DNA of 61,467 bases, taken from an uncultured Clostridiaceae bacterium. GTDB taxonomy: Bacteria; Bacillota; Clostridia; TANB77; CAG-508. A program made the translations under genes and the position numbers. The notes under the pieces were generated by a model. It ran no database searches and was not told the DNA's origin. It saw only the letters and a list, made by a program, of their open reading frames with translations. The stretch is taken from the NCBI GenBank assembly GCA_948356915.1, contig CAOJCG010000014.1, forward strand, positions 1 through 61,467. The letters are read 5' to 3'. Positions 24,256-31,857 of the stretch are shown one piece after another (the first letter of the stretch is position 1; every line of letters begins with the position of its first letter).

Positions 24256-25884
24256 TTATTCATTAGTTCCTTCAATTGCTTTTACCTTCTTGCTTTCTTC
24301 GTACTCTTTACAGATCTGTTCTAGTTCTTCTCCAGTAAGTATTTCATCGACCATGAGCCGTTCTGCAATAACTTTAAGAAGTCCTTCGTTTTCATTAATA
24401 ATTTCTTCTGCCCTTTTCATTCCAGCATCAATCAACTCCTGAATTTCTTTGTCAATTAGTTCTTTTTTACTTTCTGGCATAAGGAAATAATCTTCATAGT
24501 CATAACTTCTATTTCTGTTATTGTCTTTATCAGAAAATCCCCATTTCATTACTATTGCTTTTGCATACATATTAGCTTTTTCAAGATCATTTGCAGCACC
24601 TATTGAATCTAAATTAGTAAATTTCTTTTCTGCTACTCTTCCTGCTAGGCACATTGCTATTTGATCTATAAAGTATTCTTTTGAATTTATTGCATACTCT
24701 TTTGGTTCTAAATATGACATTGTTACTCCTGCCCACCACATCATTGGTAAGATAGAAACACAAGATATTTTCATATCAGTTTGATATTTGCTTTTAATTC
24801 TAAGTATATAATGTCCTGTTTCATGATAAGCTGTTTGTCTTTTTTCAATTTCAGTTGTATTTTCATAGTCTTTAAGATACGTATTGTAGCAACTTAAAAT
24901 ACATTTTCTATCAACATACTTCTTTTTCTTTCTCTTAGCTTCAAGAAACGCCTTTTCAAAAATGCTTATTACCCTTCCTGGTTCTGATGAGGGTGACTCT
25001 GAAAGTGATTCTGTATATATTCCAAACTTAATGACTTCTTCAGTAATTTTAACTTTGTATCTATTTTCAAAAAGTTTTAAATGGGCATCTATTATCGGTC
25101 TTAATTCATCCTTCTCAGGTGCCATTATATATACTTCATTTAAATACTTAGCTATTGTTGGGTCTTCTATAAAATACCTATCATAGTTTTCATTACTTAC
25201 TGTTACAATCATAGGAATGTTATATTTTTTTATACATGCATATAACATCATTATTAAAGATTCATCAGTCTTCATATAAATTCCATTATCAATGTATAAC
25301 ACAATATCTTTTCTATTTTCTACTAAAAAATTCATTACTTTATTTACAGTCTTTTCATATGCACGATCACTTTTTATTTTTAAAAGCATTTCCGGTTTTA
25401 ATAAAATTACTCTTTTTTCACTAAGCTCTTTTGGGCATTCATTTGTAGATATTTGTCTTGCTACTTCTTGTGCAATAGCTGTTTTTCCAACATCCATTTC
25501 TCCTGTAATAAATACATTGTTTCTCCTCTTTTGAGAAATGTAAAACCATATTTTCTCAAGTTCGTGTTCTCTTTTTGCAATAGGCATAATTGGTTTTTTA
25601 ACCAGCTTTTCAGTTAGATCTTCAATATAATATGTTAAAGAATTTGGTACTAATTTAGTTGCTATTAATTTTGCTTGTTTAAGTGCCTTGTTGAGTTCAG
25701 CTATTTTATAATTCTTTTCTACAATGTTATTATTTACATTAAACCTAAACATTATATGTTCTTCATCTACTTTTGCATCATCATTTCTCATATAATCCCG
25801 AAGTTCTTCTTCTGGAATCATCATTTGATAAACGGTTCCTTCTACTTCAAAGTACAAACATATTCCTACATTCTTTTTCTTCAT
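24256..25884 (-). CDS. AAA ATPase fused to M41 (FtsH-type) zinc peptidase, soluble
   Basis: 542 residues. After an N-terminal part of about 90 residues comes a Clp-like AAA module: KPIMPIAKREHELEK, Walker A GEMDVGKTA (about 127), a Walker-B-like VLYIDNGIYM with Asn in place of Glu, and SSEPGRVI as sensor 2. The C-terminal half is an M41 peptidase: AYHETGHYIL (HExxH, about 355), and GAANDLEKANMYAKAIV carrying the third Zn ligand Asp, as in FtsH. FtsH's TM anchors are absent, so it is a cytosolic ATP-dependent protease-like protein. Two CGG codons (24360 CGGC, 25800 CGGG) are read as normal Arg. Divergent from the beta-CASP gene. Confidence 0.8.
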   Translation of the reverse strand: MKKKNVGICLYFEVEGTVYQMMIPEEELRDYMRNDDAKVDEEHIMFRFNVNNNIVEKNYKIAELNKALKQAKLIATKLVPNSLTYYIEDLTEKLVKKPIMPIAKREHELEKIWFYISQKRRNNVFITGEMDVGKTAIAQEVARQISTNECPKELSEKRVILLKPEMLLKIKSDRAYEKTVNKVMNFLVENRKDIVLYIDNGIYMKTDESLIMMLYACIKKYNIPMIVTVSNENYDRYFIEDPTIAKYLNEVYIMAPEKDELRPIIDAHLKLFENRYKVKITEEVIKFGIYTESLSESPSSEPGRVISIFEKAFLEAKRKKKKYVDRKCILSCYNTYLKDYENTTEIEKRQTAYHETGHYILRIKSKYQTDMKISCVSILPMMWWAGVTMSYLEPKEYAINSKEYFIDQIAMCLAGRVAEKKFTNLDSIGAANDLEKANMYAKAIVMKWGFSDKDNNRNRSYDYEDYFLMPESKKELIDKEIQELIDAGMKRAEEIINENEGLLKVIAERLMVDEILTGEELEQICKEYEESKKVKAIEGTNE

Positions 25885-26184
25885 AACTATTTTCCTCCTT
25901 TTGCTTAAATCAATATTTATGATTACTTTTTACTTGTTGTTTATTAGTTACAAATTTATAATTTTTCTTTTCTCCTTTCTATAATTCAAAGCTTTATTTA
26001 ATTTAATAACGCATATTCAATTTTTATGTTGACATTTTATCATATTCAAATACTTTTTTCAACACTTTTCAACTTTTTTCTTCTTTTTTCTATTTTTTGT
26101 TGCTTTTATGTTATTTTAATGGTAAAATATTTGCAAGAAACAAGTAAATTATATCTCTTTTATTAAATAAGAAAGGATGATTTT
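25885..26184. other. 300-bp divergent intergenic region
   Basis: Contains GGAGGAAAA sites next to both genes and AT-rich promoter-like sequence (for example TGGTAAAATAT at about 26121 toward the + gene). No gene, repeat or clear operator seen. Confidence 0.4.
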
Positions 26185-27621
26185 ATGAATAAACGGCTAT
26201 TTCTTGAACTGTGTGATGAAAAAGATGGTGTAACTGGTACAAATCAATTATTTGAGGCTTTCTTTTCTACTACTGTTTCAGGTGCACATGGACCTACCAA
26301 CAATATTCCTTTTTTGGTGGATTGTGGAACATTCCAAGGGCTTGACAATGATGCTCAGTTTAACTCCTCATTTTTCTATGATGTAACTAGACCTGAATTT
26401 GCTATATTAACACATGGTCACCTCGACCATTATGGTAGATTTCCAGTTGCTATCAATCAAGGGTTTGTAGCTCCAATTTTTACAACACATACAACTGCTA
26501 ATTTTCTAACAAGAGTTTTCTTAGACGATTGTTTAAAAATTGAAAAAAGGCGTAATAAAAAGACTGACGAAGATGTAGTTCCACTCTATTCTGAAGAAGA
26601 TATTGCTTTACTGAAATCAATGTTAGTACCTTGTAAATATTATGAAAAGGTACAATATAATGACAATATATGTATTTACTTTTTTGATAATGGACATTTG
26701 CCTGGTGCAGCGGTTACATTAGTCCAAATTACAGATGGTGAAGATTGTATTAATGTTGTTTTATCTGGAGATTATAACGATCACAATATGTTCTTTCCAG
26801 TAAACCCTTTACCTGATTGGGTTTACAAGTTACCAAATGTACTCATTCTGTTAGAATCAACATATGGAGGCACAAAAACAGATAGTTCTTGTGAACCTTG
26901 CCTTGTAGAAAACGTTGTTTATGCTACCAAGAAAAATATGTCTGTTCTTATTCCAACATTCGCTTTTGGTAGGCACCAAGAAGTACTTTATACATTAAAG
27001 CAAGCTCAAGATATGGGAACTTTAGATCGTAGAATTCCAATTTATGCTGATGGTAAATCGGCAATTGCTACAACCCAAATCTTCTTAGAGGGTAAATTTA
27101 ATATGTTCCATTCAGCCAAAAATTTTCTACCAGACAATTTGATTATTGTTGAAGATAAAGCTATGCGGAGACAAATAATATCTGACTCTATTACTCCTAA
27201 GATTGTAGCTGCTTCTTCTGGAAGTGCAAGTTATGGAGCTTCACAAGCATACTTAAATGCTCATTATACTAATCCGAAATATATGGTTCACTCTGCTGGT
27301 CATTTATTCCCAGAGTCAAAACTTGGAAGAATGCGTGATGACCCTAATGCTAAGGCTCTTTTCCGTGGTACTGGGGAATTTTCAGCACATGCTAGACAAG
27401 AAAAGCTTGTAAACTTTGTAAAGCCTTTTGACCCTAAAAATGTTTTAGGAGTTGGTATTCACCATGGCGAGGAAGTTTCTAAGGATTTACTTGCCAATGA
27501 ATTAATAAATGAAGGTTATAAAACATTCATTTTGAACTCAAACTTTAAATTTCGGTTTAACTCCAGCGGTCTTGTTGGGTGTTTCCCTAGATATGATCGA
27601 AAAGATAAGCATATACGTTAA
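26185..27621 (+). CDS. metallo-beta-lactamase fold, beta-CASP RNase-like hydrolase
   Basis: 478 residues. The Zn motif THGHLDHYG (about 77-85), VDCGTFQG before it, a later His in NGHLPGAA, Asp in LSGDYND, and LESTYGG are the metallo-beta-lactamase part. The beta-CASP part has IPTFAFGRHQEVLYTL, then ASSGS, and the C-terminal His motifs HSAGHL and GIHHGE. Such proteins (CPSF73/YSH1-like) cleave RNA. Three in-frame CGG codons (26194 CGGC, 27166 CGGA, 27553 CGGT) are read as Arg without any shift. It is richer in G+C than its neighbours and may be acquired together with the divergent protease gene. Confidence 0.82.
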   Translation: MNKRLFLELCDEKDGVTGTNQLFEAFFSTTVSGAHGPTNNIPFLVDCGTFQGLDNDAQFNSSFFYDVTRPEFAILTHGHLDHYGRFPVAINQGFVAPIFTTHTTANFLTRVFLDDCLKIEKRRNKKTDEDVVPLYSEEDIALLKSMLVPCKYYEKVQYNDNICIYFFDNGHLPGAAVTLVQITDGEDCINVVLSGDYNDHNMFFPVNPLPDWVYKLPNVLILLESTYGGTKTDSSCEPCLVENVVYATKKNMSVLIPTFAFGRHQEVLYTLKQAQDMGTLDRRIPIYADGKSAIATTQIFLEGKFNMFHSAKNFLPDNLIIVEDKAMRRQIISDSITPKIVAASSGSASYGASQAYLNAHYTNPKYMVHSAGHLFPESKLGRMRDDPNAKALFRGTGEFSAHARQEKLVNFVKPFDPKNVLGVGIHHGEEVSKDLLANELINEGYKTFILNSNFKFRFNSSGLVGCFPRYDRKDKHIR

Positions 27622-27655
27622 AAACTAAGGTGCCAATGGCACCTTAGTTTTTTAT
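27621..27655 (+). terminator. Rho-independent terminator
   Basis: AAAACTAAGGTGCC/GGCACCTTAGTTTT with a two-base loop, followed by TT; immediately after the beta-CASP stop codon. Confidence 0.85.
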
Positions 27656-27751
27656 ATGGTTTTGACATATTTAATCTTAACTTAAAATAGAATACTTTCC
27701 TAGTATAGAATAAAAGAACCTATGAAAATATTCATAAGTTCTTTTTAGTAT

Positions 27752-28093
27752 TTAGTTATTTAAATAAACTCTAAATTTAACTGGGTAGACTTTAACACCA
27801 TATTCTTGTAACTGCTTTAATTCTTGCACTTTCAATAGCTTACCTATTGTTTTCTTTCCTGATTTATTAGCATAATATATTTCTCTTATTATAGAATTTG
27901 GTATATTGTGCATATTTTTACATTGATTAGTTTTTATTTCATAAATATGTGGAACTATTTGGTAACCTTGGCTTTCAATATATTCTCTTTCTTTATTAGT
28001 TAGCCTCCATTCTACCATTTTTACATTCCGATTTTTTAGTTTTTCTATCTTGTTGTCAATTTGCTTAAGTTTACTATCTTCATTATTATTCAT
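27752..28093 (-). CDS. hypothetical protein, 113 residues
   Basis: Not recognised. A charged N-terminal coil (KLKQIDNKIEKLKN), then RLTNKEREYIESQGYQIVPH and a C-terminal IYYANKSGKKTIGKLLKV. AGGAGG lies before the ATG at 28093. Codon 22 is CGG followed by A (28030-28027), read as triplet Arg if this start is right; a shift there would stop two codons later. Confidence 0.5.
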   Translation of the reverse strand: MNNNEDSKLKQIDNKIEKLKNRNVKMVEWRLTNKEREYIESQGYQIVPHIYEIKTNQCKNMHNIPNSIIREIYYANKSGKKTIGKLLKVQELKQLQEYGVKVYPVKFRVYLNN

Positions 28094-28196
28094 GTTGAAT
28101 ACCTCCTAAGCATTTTATAAATACTATTTTTAAAAGTTACATTTTATACATTATACTTCATATTTTTACATTTGTCTACATTTATTTACATAAATT

Positions 28197-28358
28197 TTAT
28201 TTATTTCTATAACTACTACACATAGACTCATCTGGTTGTTTAGTATCACAATTTTCTATTGGTGTTATTATTATTTGTTTTAATGAACATTCCTGCTCTT
28301 GTAACTTGTTATATTTACAGCTACTTACTGTACAGTTTATTTTTTGATTAGTTTCCAT
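28197..28358 (-). CDS. DUF1540 cysteine-rich small protein
   Basis: 53 residues starting at ATG 28358. Five cysteines follow the DUF1540 spacing: NCTVSSCKYN at the start, then ECSLKQIIITPIENC and a final MCSSY. The family is common in spore-forming Bacillota and probably binds metal; the function is unknown. It lies 103 bases downstream of... no other gene and faces the same way as the neighbours at 27752 and 28571. Confidence 0.75.
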   Translation of the reverse strand: METNQKINCTVSSCKYNKLQEQECSLKQIIITPIENCDTKQPDESMCSSYRNK

Positions 28359-28379
28359 ACTATATCATTCCTTTCTTTT

Positions 28380-28552
28380 TGGAAGTCGGATTTTTAGGTA
28401 ATTTCTCCGAAGCCTAGGTCGCCGATGGTGGCGACCCCTACAATCTTATTTTCTGACATCTGACTTCTGGCTTCTATATTCTGTCTTCTATCATCTGTCT
28501 TCCGTCTTCCGACCTCTGACTTCTAACCTCCGACTTCCGTCTTCCGTTTGTT
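28380..28552. repeat. intergenic degenerate heptamer repeat
   Basis: Tandem seven-base units on the minus strand resembling GGAAGTC / AGAGGTC run through 28445-28550, next to a GGAAGTCGGATTTTT unit and AATTTCTCCGAAG at 28380-28412. Related blocks occur at 22992-23010, 29137-29163 and 34329-34378, always between genes. Confidence 0.65.
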
Positions 28553-28570
28553 TATAGTATGCTCATTTTT

Positions 28571-29110
28571 TTAATTATTATTAGCTTCTTTTCTAATTTT
28601 TTCGTCGAATTCTTCCCAAGATTTACTAAATACATGATTTGCAAACATTTCTTTTAAACCTGTTATTTGTTTTAGTCTTATTATTTCATCTAATTCCATT
28701 CCCAAATGTTTTGAAATTTGCTGTTCATTCCATCCCATATCTGTTAAGCTTAAAACTATATGTGACATATCTATAATTTGATGTGTTCCTCTTGCCCTAT
28801 TATGCCTTATTGTACTTGCCATACGGTTTTCTAAGTCTTTTTCTATTGTCACAACTGGAATTTGTTTTAAATGAAAAAACTCTTTTGCACAACGATATCT
28901 GTGGAAACCGTCTATTACTATGTATTTGTCATTTTCTTTATCATAGTAGGTTACTATTGGCTGTGTATATCCATCTTCCTCTATTGAATGCTTTAATAGT
29001 TGCATTTCTGGAGGTGCTACTTTATTTGGGTTATAGTCATTTGCTACTACTTTTTCTATATCGACCATTTTTACATTTAATACTGGAAATTGTATTTCTT
29101 TTTCGTTCAT
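28571..29110 (-). CDS. ParB/Srx-fold protein, IbrB-like
   Basis: 179 residues. ParB N-terminal-like domain with VVANDYNPNKVAPPEM, HSIEEDGYTQPIV, VIDGFHRYRCA and RHNRARGTHQ, then a helix-turn-helix-like part (LTDMGWNEQQISKHLGM). These features match IbrB, the partner of the PAPS-reductase-like IbrA encoded upstream at 29757 on the same strand. The domain belongs to a fold that includes CTPases and sulfiredoxin. A start at 29110 follows AAAGGAC. Confidence 0.75.
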   Translation of the reverse strand: MNEKEIQFPVLNVKMVDIEKVVANDYNPNKVAPPEMQLLKHSIEEDGYTQPIVTYYDKENDKYIVIDGFHRYRCAKEFFHLKQIPVVTIEKDLENRMASTIRHNRARGTHQIIDMSHIVLSLTDMGWNEQQISKHLGMELDEIIRLKQITGLKEMFANHVFSKSWEEFDEKIRKEANNN

Positions 29111-29379
29111 TTTTTGTCCTTTCTTTGTTTGAATTCAGGAGTCGGAAGTCAGAGGTCGGATTTTAGTTTTTTCTTCGAAGTGTGAACAACTACACTAACA
29201 CATAACATGTCTCTAACTAGCTACATCTCAAAGATCTAAGAAATAATCTCCCTACACTAACCCTTAAAGTTTATACTTTTAACTATTCATATTTTCTGCT
29301 ATTTTCTAGGTTGCTCAAAGAACGAGCCCTACACTCTTTATTTTTCTATATGTTCACTTAATTAGATACAATATTGTAA
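29111..29379. other. intergenic region without gene
   Basis: One heptamer-repeat block (29137-29163) and AT-rich sequence; nothing else seen. Confidence 0.4.
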
Positions 29380-29736
29380 TTATGATATTACAACAAAATT
29401 TTTGAATCCCTCTGTTTTATTAACTTTAAAGCCTGCTGCACTATATAATTCCTCATATATATTGGTAACTGTACTAAAAGTAATTTTATTTTCCTTTCTT
29501 ACTTCCTCTAGCACTTCTTTTAAACATTTTTCTTTTATTCCATAAATATTTTTTATTATATTATTACTAATAGAAACAAATGCTAGCACTTTTTCATCTT
29601 CTAAATATATATACCATATTTTATTGTCATCATCATATATTCTGTCATTAGTTTGATTTTGTATTAATCGTGATCCAAATATTTTTCCCATATATTCATA
29701 AAATTTTTCAGTTTTATTATTCATTTTTACTATCAT
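29380..29736 (-). CDS. hypothetical GNAT-like protein within ibr cluster
   Basis: 118 residues. EDEKVLAFVSISNNIIKNIYGIKE, then KEVLEEVRKENK and NIYEELYSAAGFKVNK, a pattern that resembles a shortened acetyltransferase fold (beta strand followed by helix and a terminal G-F-K motif), but no CoA loop is convincing. It is 20 bases downstream of the IbrA-like gene and upstream of the IbrB-like gene, so likely belongs to the same unit. Confidence 0.5.
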   Translation of the reverse strand: MIVKMNNKTEKFYEYMGKIFGSRLIQNQTNDRIYDDDNKIWYIYLEDEKVLAFVSISNNIIKNIYGIKEKCLKEVLEEVRKENKITFSTVTNIYEELYSAAGFKVNKTEGFKNFVVIS

Positions 29737-29756
29737 ATTTTTACCTCATTTTCCTA

Positions 29757-31043
29757 CTATATTTGATTTTCAATAATTTTAATTAAACCTTTATCATCTG
29801 TTTTTGTGTTTCTATTTAATAAATTATCCCATTTATGTATTAACCTTTGCAATTCTTTATCATCTGACTTCGTTTGGCCAAAAGATAATCTTCTTAAATA
29901 AAAATCATTCTTTTCAACTGCTCTTGCTATCCTTCTCCAAGATATAGCTTTTTTCTGATTTTCTAATCTACATTCTGCTGTTTCTGGTATTTCTTTAATT
30001 TGTACTCCATATTTATTTTTATACCATATCATAAATTTTTTTATTTTTCTATAATAGTGAAGCATTAAATCTCTATTATATATTCCTATACTTTCTAGTA
30101 AGAATACTGCATATTCTTCCCATTTCATAAAGCCTGGTTTACTAGATTTTATATTTCCTAATGCTGTTGTTTTACAATATATGTTGCCAAAATTAACTCC
30201 ATTTACTCTGTTTAGTACTTTTCCCCAAGTTTCATATTCTAAAGCTTTATATTGATTTAAACCATTTCTTTGGTCATCTCCATATGGCTGGCACAACCTT
30301 TGTTCAAATATGCTTAGTCCATTTTTGTACATTAACTCATATATGTAGTTAAACTTTAGATCAAGTTTACTTACAGCTCCCCATATATCTTCTACTTTCC
30401 AGTCATATATTGGGTAAAAATTATATACATCTATATGTTTTTCATTTACTTTTATTTTTGTTGTCCAATTATGCTCTTTATATTTTATCTTATGGTCTTG
30501 AAAAGCTATTGTTCTAAACCTATTTATGCTCTCATCTGTTCTAATACCTATTCCACATGCTACTTTACTATTGTACTTTTTTTGATACCATTGTGCAAAT
30601 TTTACTATGAAATCTTCAAATTCCTCTCCTTTTTTAAACCATTCAAATGGATTATTGTGTATGTTTATTGAATCTTCTGGTAGAGGCCTTACCCATAAGT
30701 CCTTACTTTCTTCTTCCCAACATATCCATTTAGGCTGAAGTACTGATACTGCATTTCGAAGAGCCATTGGAAGAGCTATATGGTAAAAATCCCTTACCTG
30801 AGAAAGGTTTTTCATTTCCTCTATATGCTCTACTGTGTACTTATATTGTGCTTCTAAATCTATAAATAAGATATCAAACTTTTTATTTAATTTTTGTGCA
30901 ACTATATTAGCCAGCTGAACCATAACTGAACTATCTTTTCCACCACTAACACTAAAATATACATTATCGAATTCAGTTAAAATTATTTCTAGCCTTTCTA
31001 AACTTGCTTGTAAAACATCTTTTTCTAAATATTTTTTTGCCAT
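29757..31043 (-). CDS. PAPS-reductase family protein, IbrA-like (DUF3440)
   Basis: 428 residues. The N-type ATP pyrophosphatase P-loop is VYFSVSGGKDSSVMVQLA (about 28-45); later FIDLEAQYKYT, RTDESINRFRT, YPIYDWKVEDIWG and CQPYGDDQRNG follow the IbrA/DUF3440 pattern. The family transfers AMP or activates sulfur; E. coli IbrA and IbrB act together as regulators of immunoglobulin-binding protein genes, and similar pyrophosphatases modify DNA or RNA. The biochemical role here is unknown. It heads a three-gene group with the small protein at 29380 and the ParB-like protein. Confidence 0.8.
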   Translation of the reverse strand: MAKKYLEKDVLQASLERLEIILTEFDNVYFSVSGGKDSSVMVQLANIVAQKLNKKFDILFIDLEAQYKYTVEHIEEMKNLSQVRDFYHIALPMALRNAVSVLQPKWICWEEESKDLWVRPLPEDSINIHNNPFEWFKKGEEFEDFIVKFAQWYQKKYNSKVACGIGIRTDESINRFRTIAFQDHKIKYKEHNWTTKIKVNEKHIDVYNFYPIYDWKVEDIWGAVSKLDLKFNYIYELMYKNGLSIFEQRLCQPYGDDQRNGLNQYKALEYETWGKVLNRVNGVNFGNIYCKTTALGNIKSSKPGFMKWEEYAVFLLESIGIYNRDLMLHYYRKIKKFMIWYKNKYGVQIKEIPETAECRLENQKKAISWRRIARAVEKNDFYLRRLSFGQTKSDDKELQRLIHKWDNLLNRNTKTDDKGLIKIIENQI

Positions 31044-31258
31044 TTCTTTCTTCCTATTTTTTTTATATATTTAGAATTATATCATTAATTTTGCTCAAGT
31101 CAAGACGTACAATTTTAGAAAGGGTCTGGAAGAAAAGTGGCTTCGCCACACGAGTCGCTTGATAAGGCGGAGACCCGTACAACGTAAAATTTGATTTTTC
31201 CTATACTAGAAAAAAACGGGCAACTGTTAGTCGTCCGTTACAATTTTAAATAATGTTT

Positions 31259-31531
31259 TTATATTTTTTCATAATGTGACCATATACTAATTATCTTTAC
31301 AACCTTCTCTTTTTCATATACTTGATATACTAACCTATGCACTATATTTATTCTTCTTGAATATGTTCCTTGTAAATCTCCAACTAATTTCTCATATGGT
31401 GGTGGATTTTTATATGGATTTTCTTTTATTACTTCAATTAATCTTTGAACTTTTTCACTTAATCCAATTGATTTTATTTTTGGTATATCTTTTATCGCTT
31501 GCTTTCTATATACTATTTTGTACACTACCAT
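31259..31531 (-). CDS. YoeB/Txe-like RelE-superfamily toxin
   Basis: About 90 residues from the ATG at 31531 (a GTG at 31525 is possible). KIVYRKQAIKDIPKIK, KLVGDLQGTYSRRINIVHR and VKIISIWSHYE are the YoeB/Txe pattern, including the terminal HYE. These toxins cleave mRNA at the ribosomal A site. It overlaps the end of the antitoxin gene by 7 bases. Confidence 0.88.
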   Translation of the reverse strand: MVVYKIVYRKQAIKDIPKIKSIGLSEKVQRLIEVIKENPYKNPPPYEKLVGDLQGTYSRRINIVHRLVYQVYEKEKVVKIISIWSHYEKI

Positions 31532-31773
31532 TCCACCTCTTCTTCGCTTACACATTCTTCTATATCTTCTTGTAATCCTTTAATTATATCTTCTTTTAAT
31601 TTTGGTATAGATGAAATATATAATGTTTCCATCAAATTATTATAGTCTTCTTCTGATAGAACAACTGCATTTCCATTTTTTGTTGATATATTTATAGGTT
31701 CATTATATTTTATTGTTTGCTCTAATAATTCATATATATCTTTTCTAAAGTTTGTTATGTTTGTATTAGTCAT
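31525..31773 (-). CDS. YefM/Phd-like antitoxin
   Basis: 82 residues from the ATG at 31773, with AGGAGGTG upstream. TNITNFRKDIYELLEQTIKYN, then EPINISTKNGNAVVLSEEDYNNLMETLYI is the Phd/YefM DNA-binding fold; the C-terminus (EDIEECVSEEEVEW) is acidic and binds the toxin. It precedes the toxin and normally represses the operon. Confidence 0.88.
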   Translation of the reverse strand: MTNTNITNFRKDIYELLEQTIKYNEPINISTKNGNAVVLSEEDYNNLMETLYISSIPKLKEDIIKGLQEDIEECVSEEEVEW

Positions 31774-31857
31774 AATAACACCTCCTAATATTATTTTAGC
31801 ATACGTTTTTACGTACGTCAATATTTAATAATATTATTTTATTCTTTTTTTCTGTTA

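Noticed and set aside
28445..28550. CRISPR array
   Set aside because: Units are seven-base degenerate tandem repeats without spacers, and no cas gene is present.
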